The translations under genes and the position numbers were made by a program. From Phytophthora quininea (taxonomy: Eukaryota; Oomycota; Peronosporomycetes; Peronosporales; Peronosporaceae): a stretch of DNA of 64,000 nt. Of this stretch, positions 60,537 through 64,000 are shown piece after piece (positions within the stretch are counted from its first letter, which is position 1; each line of letters begins with the position of its first letter). A model generated the notes under the pieces. It did not search any database. It saw only the letters and a program-made list of their open reading frames with translations, and was not told the origin of the DNA. The DNA is taken from contig JAAVTG010000554.1 in NCBI GenBank assembly GCA_011947345.1, positions 1 to 64,000 on the forward strand. Reading direction: 5' to 3'.

Positions 60537-62283
60537 CTACGGCTTGTCGTGCCCTTGCTCAGCATCACCTTCGACCGGTCTCGGCCGCGCAGGGGTCTGC
60601 GAGAGCCCACCGAACATCGGCTGCATGTAGCTGATGTCGAAACTCTGCCACTTGCTGAAGAACTTGCCTGCGAAAGTTCCTTCGTGGCTCGCTTCTGTGT
60701 TGTTGCGTGCTTCACCCTCCATGTCGTCGTCTTGGAACTGCGGACGGGAAGTCAGCACGGGGTCGTCTTCCAGGGCAGTTTCCTGCTCGCTTGCTGACAT
60801 TTGCTGAATCTCCGCCGCTCTGGATGCGCGACGCAGCACAAAATGGCGCGAGGTGCGCTGCACTGCTGGTCCAGCGTCGCGCTCCTCGCTGGAACTCGAA
60901 GACCGTTCCGAGGTCGCCTCAGGGTCGTTTTGCCTGAGCGCGCGGTGCTGGTCCGTGAGGTGCAAAGCAGAAAGCACCGGCCCGGTTAGTCCCCCGATCA
61001 CAATCGTCGTGAAGAGCACCACAACCAGCGTAGTCGACTCGATGAGCTGGCGGTGCGACGCGCCGTGATAGTTCCAATTCTTTGCCAGAGCAAACGCGAT
61101 GGATCCTCGGAGAGCGACAAACCACATGACGCCCATGTACTTGCCTGGAATATGATCTGTGGACGACCGCGAGCAGTTAGAAAACGAGAGCAGTGGAAAC
61201 ACGTTGAAGAACCTCGCCACAAAGCAGGCCACGAGCGTAAGGCCGATGAAATGCCAGTCGATGTCGTCCACCCTCAGCGCTGCTCCCGAGTTTTTCTCCG
61301 GGTGACCGGAGAAAATCATGATGACCGACGTCCCCATGAAGACGTACACGACGTTCTCGCAGACAAACGCCAGCGTGTGCAGCAAGTGGGTGAATGCGTG
61401 TCTTGCTTCCCGTGACAGCGCGTTGAAATGATAATGCGCAGTCATAGTGCCCGAGAAGAAGCGACACGATGCCGCTGAGCTTGAGGCTGTCCGCCACAAA
61501 GTATGTGAGCAGACTGAAGATCAGACACAGCGAGATCTCGTAGCTTGGGAAGTAGTGCAGCGACGAGAAGACCTTGCGCTTCAACAAGAACGCTCCGCAC
61601 AATGTGATGGCGGCACTAACGAGCAGCGAGCCGGCAAGCATTCCTCCGGTATTGACTGCCACGCGCAGGAGCTGCTTGGCGCTCAAATTAATATCTGCGT
61701 TCCACTTGTGCAGTGTCTGGTACAGCGCAATAGCGACGGCATTGTTGATCACACTCTCTCCAAACACCAGATTAAACAGCAGCGGCGGGACATTCAGCTT
61801 GTTGAAACACGATAGTGTCGCGACTGGATCCACTGCATTGATCAGCGTACCGAAGAGAAGCGCTTCGACCCACGACAACCTCGTCACCAGTTTCAAAGAC
61901 CCTGCAAAGTACAAAATGCCACCCGTAATCACCGCAGAGATGGCCGTACCAAGCACTGCCGTGCTCATGATGGCCGGGAAGTTCCTGAAGAAGGCTTGGC
62001 GCTTAATGGAGAAGCCTCCTTGGTAGATGATCGGTGGCAGCAGTACATTGAAAAAGAGATGTTTGTCCAGGTTCAAATGTGTATGCAGCGCCGCGTGCTT
62101 GTCCCCCATGATCATGAACAGCCCCACTACGAGCCCGAGCATGAGCGCGAAGCTGCTCTGCGACACCAGCATGCACGAGTACCGGTCCAGCGTGAAGGAG
62201 ACGGTCACCAGCACGAACAGCATGAGCAGCAGCAGCACCGCGTCCTCCATCGAGGTCTCATCGTCTTCCTTGTGTCGTTGCAT
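60537..62283 (-). CDS. CPA1 Na+(K+)/H+ exchanger, copy 2
   Basis: Paralogue of copy 1 along its whole length. Begins MQRHKEDDETSMEDAVLLLL; the Met of MEDAVLL (about 62250) aligns with the start of copy 1. An upstream in-frame-with-indel stretch to 62432 (STFWLASYALARLPIAMIIA) could add a signal-like helix. Motifs: LPPIIYQGGFSIKRQ, LINAVDPVATLSCF (standard DPV kept), but FGESVINNAVAIALYQ, where the ion-binding Asp of the ND pair is Asn (AAC AAT). LRGSIAFALAKNW is intact. One base is missing near 61453-61462, in KLSGIVSL(FF)SGTMTAHYHF. The tail has Ser/Glu-rich sequence and FFSKWQSFDISYMQPMFGG before the stop. Transport may be changed or lost; see findings. Confidence 0.9.
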
Positions 62284-62455
62284 GTTGCAATTATCATGGC
62301 GATGGGCAGCCGAGCAAGTGCATAGGATGCCAGCCAGAAGGTAGAGCCAGATGGATTCAACAATAGTTGCCTTTTCACGGCGAGGCTTCCTCCATTATTA
62401 CGATTTTTCTTCTTACGCAGAGTTAGAGCCATGCTTGGTGGCTATGTGCTTCGCC

Positions 62456-63836
62456 TTAGCGGTGGTCAAATCTTGCGGCGCGAACAGCTCTGGCGCCTCC
62501 CTTCTTGAAGCGCAGGATGCCCATTATCGCGGCCGCAATACTACATCCGAACCTGTACGCCGCAAAGTTAATACCGTACTCGATTCACAACGACCGAAGA
62601 AGACATTCTCGCGTACCATGTTGCCGCATAGCCGGCGTGCTTTTCGGGAGTCATGTAGAACTCCAAGTACGACGAGATACTCTTGCGAACAGGGTTGTCA
62701 AGAGTCACTGATTCGTTCTTTCCTTCCGCTGCATAAGATGATAATGGTAAACGAACAATGTCGTGAGGAACTCGCCAACACTGAGTCTAGGCAACTTGAC
62801 TTACCGAGCGCGTCTACGATGACAGGCAAATCGGACGAGGTGACCCCATTGCCTTGGCGATCTCTTCATGGTCCAAGTAGAAGAACTGGCGGTTATCGGT
62901 ATCATTGTCCGGGGTGAAGTTGTTTTTCTACAGCAAACCGAAGCAGTCCCCATAAAACGTTAGAACTGCAGCGTGCGCTTTAAACCTATTAAAGCTGCTG
63001 TCACGAACCTCTTCGCCGTGGCGAAGCACACCAACAAACGACACGTCGCCATCCTCTTCCTTCTTTTTTCTCGCCATGTGCAGGTCCAACAGTTTGCGTG
63101 GAAGCCATCCGCGGTTTACAATCACCGGCGTTCTGTCATACATACAAGTACTGCTTAGTCGGACCCAACAGCCAGATAGTTTGCTACTGCTCGTACCCAT
63201 CGTCGCGCTCCAATAAAGAGTAAATGTAGCCGCCCGACTTGACCATCGCCACCGTATCACTCGCCTCTGCAGGGGCAGATCGAGGATCTACACCAAAGAA
63301 TAATTACCATCAGACTCGAACGGCAGTCTTCCACAGCAACGACAATGTCTCGTACACAGGTAGAAGGTGGTTCCGGGCTTAAATTTGCCGTTCACACGCA
63401 GCTGACGATACTCAATGTCGTCACTACAATATACCGTATTATGTTAGAACACTGCAAGTTGCTTTGGGACAGTCTTCACGTTACATTGGGTCGCTCGCAG
63501 TAGCGTTCTTGGGCAGATCTTCCACCGCTTCCGTCAGCTCCTTAATACGCTCGTTGATCAGGTCCACCTTCCAGAAGTAGCGCTGGGTCTGCCACGTGCC
63601 CAGGTACGCAGTGGTCGCCGTCTGCAATACAAACAGCACTCAGTCGAGGTCTTTTGCATCATTCGCCATTCATCTGCTGACCACTGCGCCGAAGAACGCC
63701 ATGCCAGCGTATCGAGAGAAGCTGCTCTCCTTGGCCTTCTTGGCTGACGGTTTAGCTCGCGCTGCAGATGTCGTCAGACGCCTCGAGGTCGCCGACACGC
63801 GCGGCATCGAGCGCAGGATTCGACGCCCGAGCATCT
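62456..63836 (-). CDS. SURF1: SURF1 cytochrome c oxidase assembly factor
   Basis: Inner-mitochondrial-membrane protein for early COX assembly. Start MLGRRILRSMPRVSATSRRL, an import presequence, then SFSRYAGMAFFGAV (first membrane helix, continued after an intron). The next exon has YLGTWQTQRYFWKVDLINER. After another intron comes DDIEYRQLRVNGKFKPGTTF, then SGGYIYSLLER, TPVIVNRGWLPRKLLDLHMA, VSFVGVLRHGEE, KNNFTPDNDTDNRQFFYLDH, VTSSDLPVIVDALG, YLEFYMTPEKHAGYAATWFG and the second helix CSIAAAIMGILRFKKGG. The V(N/D)RG(W/F)(V/L)P box and the final TW(Y/F)G are SURF1 hallmarks. About six short introns. One base is missing in the run at 62844-62847. Confidence 0.92.
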
Positions 63837-63935
63837 TGGTCGCAGAAATGACAAGCGAGCGGCTGTAATTGGTCTCGAATCGTACCAAAAGGCCGGTACA
63901 TGTCACGAAGAGCTCCATTCGCCACTGGATCAACC

Positions 63936-64000
63936 ATGACGGACGCCGAGGGCCACGTGCTGGGCAACTTTCACGCGTACTATAGCTTCAACCCGGTGCA
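63936..64000 (+). CDS. 5' end of a possible BCDIN3-type RNA methyltransferase (partial)
   Basis: Only the first 21 codons are inside the window: MTDAEGHVLGNFHAYYSFNP and one more residue. The GNFxxYYxFxP pattern resembles the N-terminus of BCDIN3D-type methyltransferases (GNFPHYSRFHP). The start lies about 99 bases from the divergent SURF1 start, suggesting a shared promoter. The call rests on a short motif and is tentative. Confidence 0.35.
   Translation, partial: MTDAEGHVLGNFHAYYSFNPV

Overview
The window reads as nuclear DNA of an oomycete, most likely a Phytophthora-like member of the Peronosporales. The grounds are short introns of about 55 to 80 bp that often start GTACGT or GTAAGT, very tight gene packing on both strands, START plus FYVE-like and FN3 plus beta-helix plus multi-membrane proteins of types known from oomycetes, a CFAP20-domain (ciliary) protein that fits a zoospore-forming organism, and a phosphomevalonate kinase gene. 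The genus is an inference. No virus, plasmid, CRISPR array, rRNA or tRNA gene was recognised. || Positions 1 to about 29.2 kb hold two neighbouring minus-strand genes for giant surface proteins. Gene B (1-17020, running out of the window) begins with an FN3 domain whose BC loop is interrupted by fourteen 56-residue Ser/Gly/Ala/Thr repeats. It continues into about 24 almost identical 189-residue units, each with two FN3 domains. Gene A (17336-29164) has FN3 domains, one EGF-like module, a long Pmp-like beta-helix, a Cys-rich stretch and a C-terminal multi-pass membrane domain. They look like tandem members of one adhesin or receptor family. || From 30.6 to 64 kb lie compact housekeeping genes: a START plus FYVE-like lipid/membrane protein, PDH E1-alpha, the spliceosomal USP39/Sad1 protein with an unusual insert, a spastin-like MIT-AAA ATPase, an organellar EF-P, an endosulfine-like protein with two FDSAD motifs, a small membrane protein, a PP2C phosphatase and phosphomevalonate kinase. 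They are followed by a low-complexity protein, an unknown protein divergent from a CFAP20-domain protein, a UBR1-type N-recognin, two further unknown proteins, two tandem CPA1 Na+/H+ exchangers, SURF1, and the first codons of a possible BCDIN3-type methyltransferase. PDH E1-alpha, EF-P and SURF1 all appear mitochondrial. Several neighbours share very short divergent or convergent spacers (33-114 bp). || One caution applies to every call. At many places the reading frame is lost by one base, nearly always beside a run of identical bases and always as a missing base. This affects conserved housekeeping genes (PP2C, UBR1, SURF1) as well as the adhesin genes. The simplest reading is systematic homopolymer under-calling in the assembly, so gene spans below are given across these breaks. 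Copy number in the FN3 array should not be trusted.
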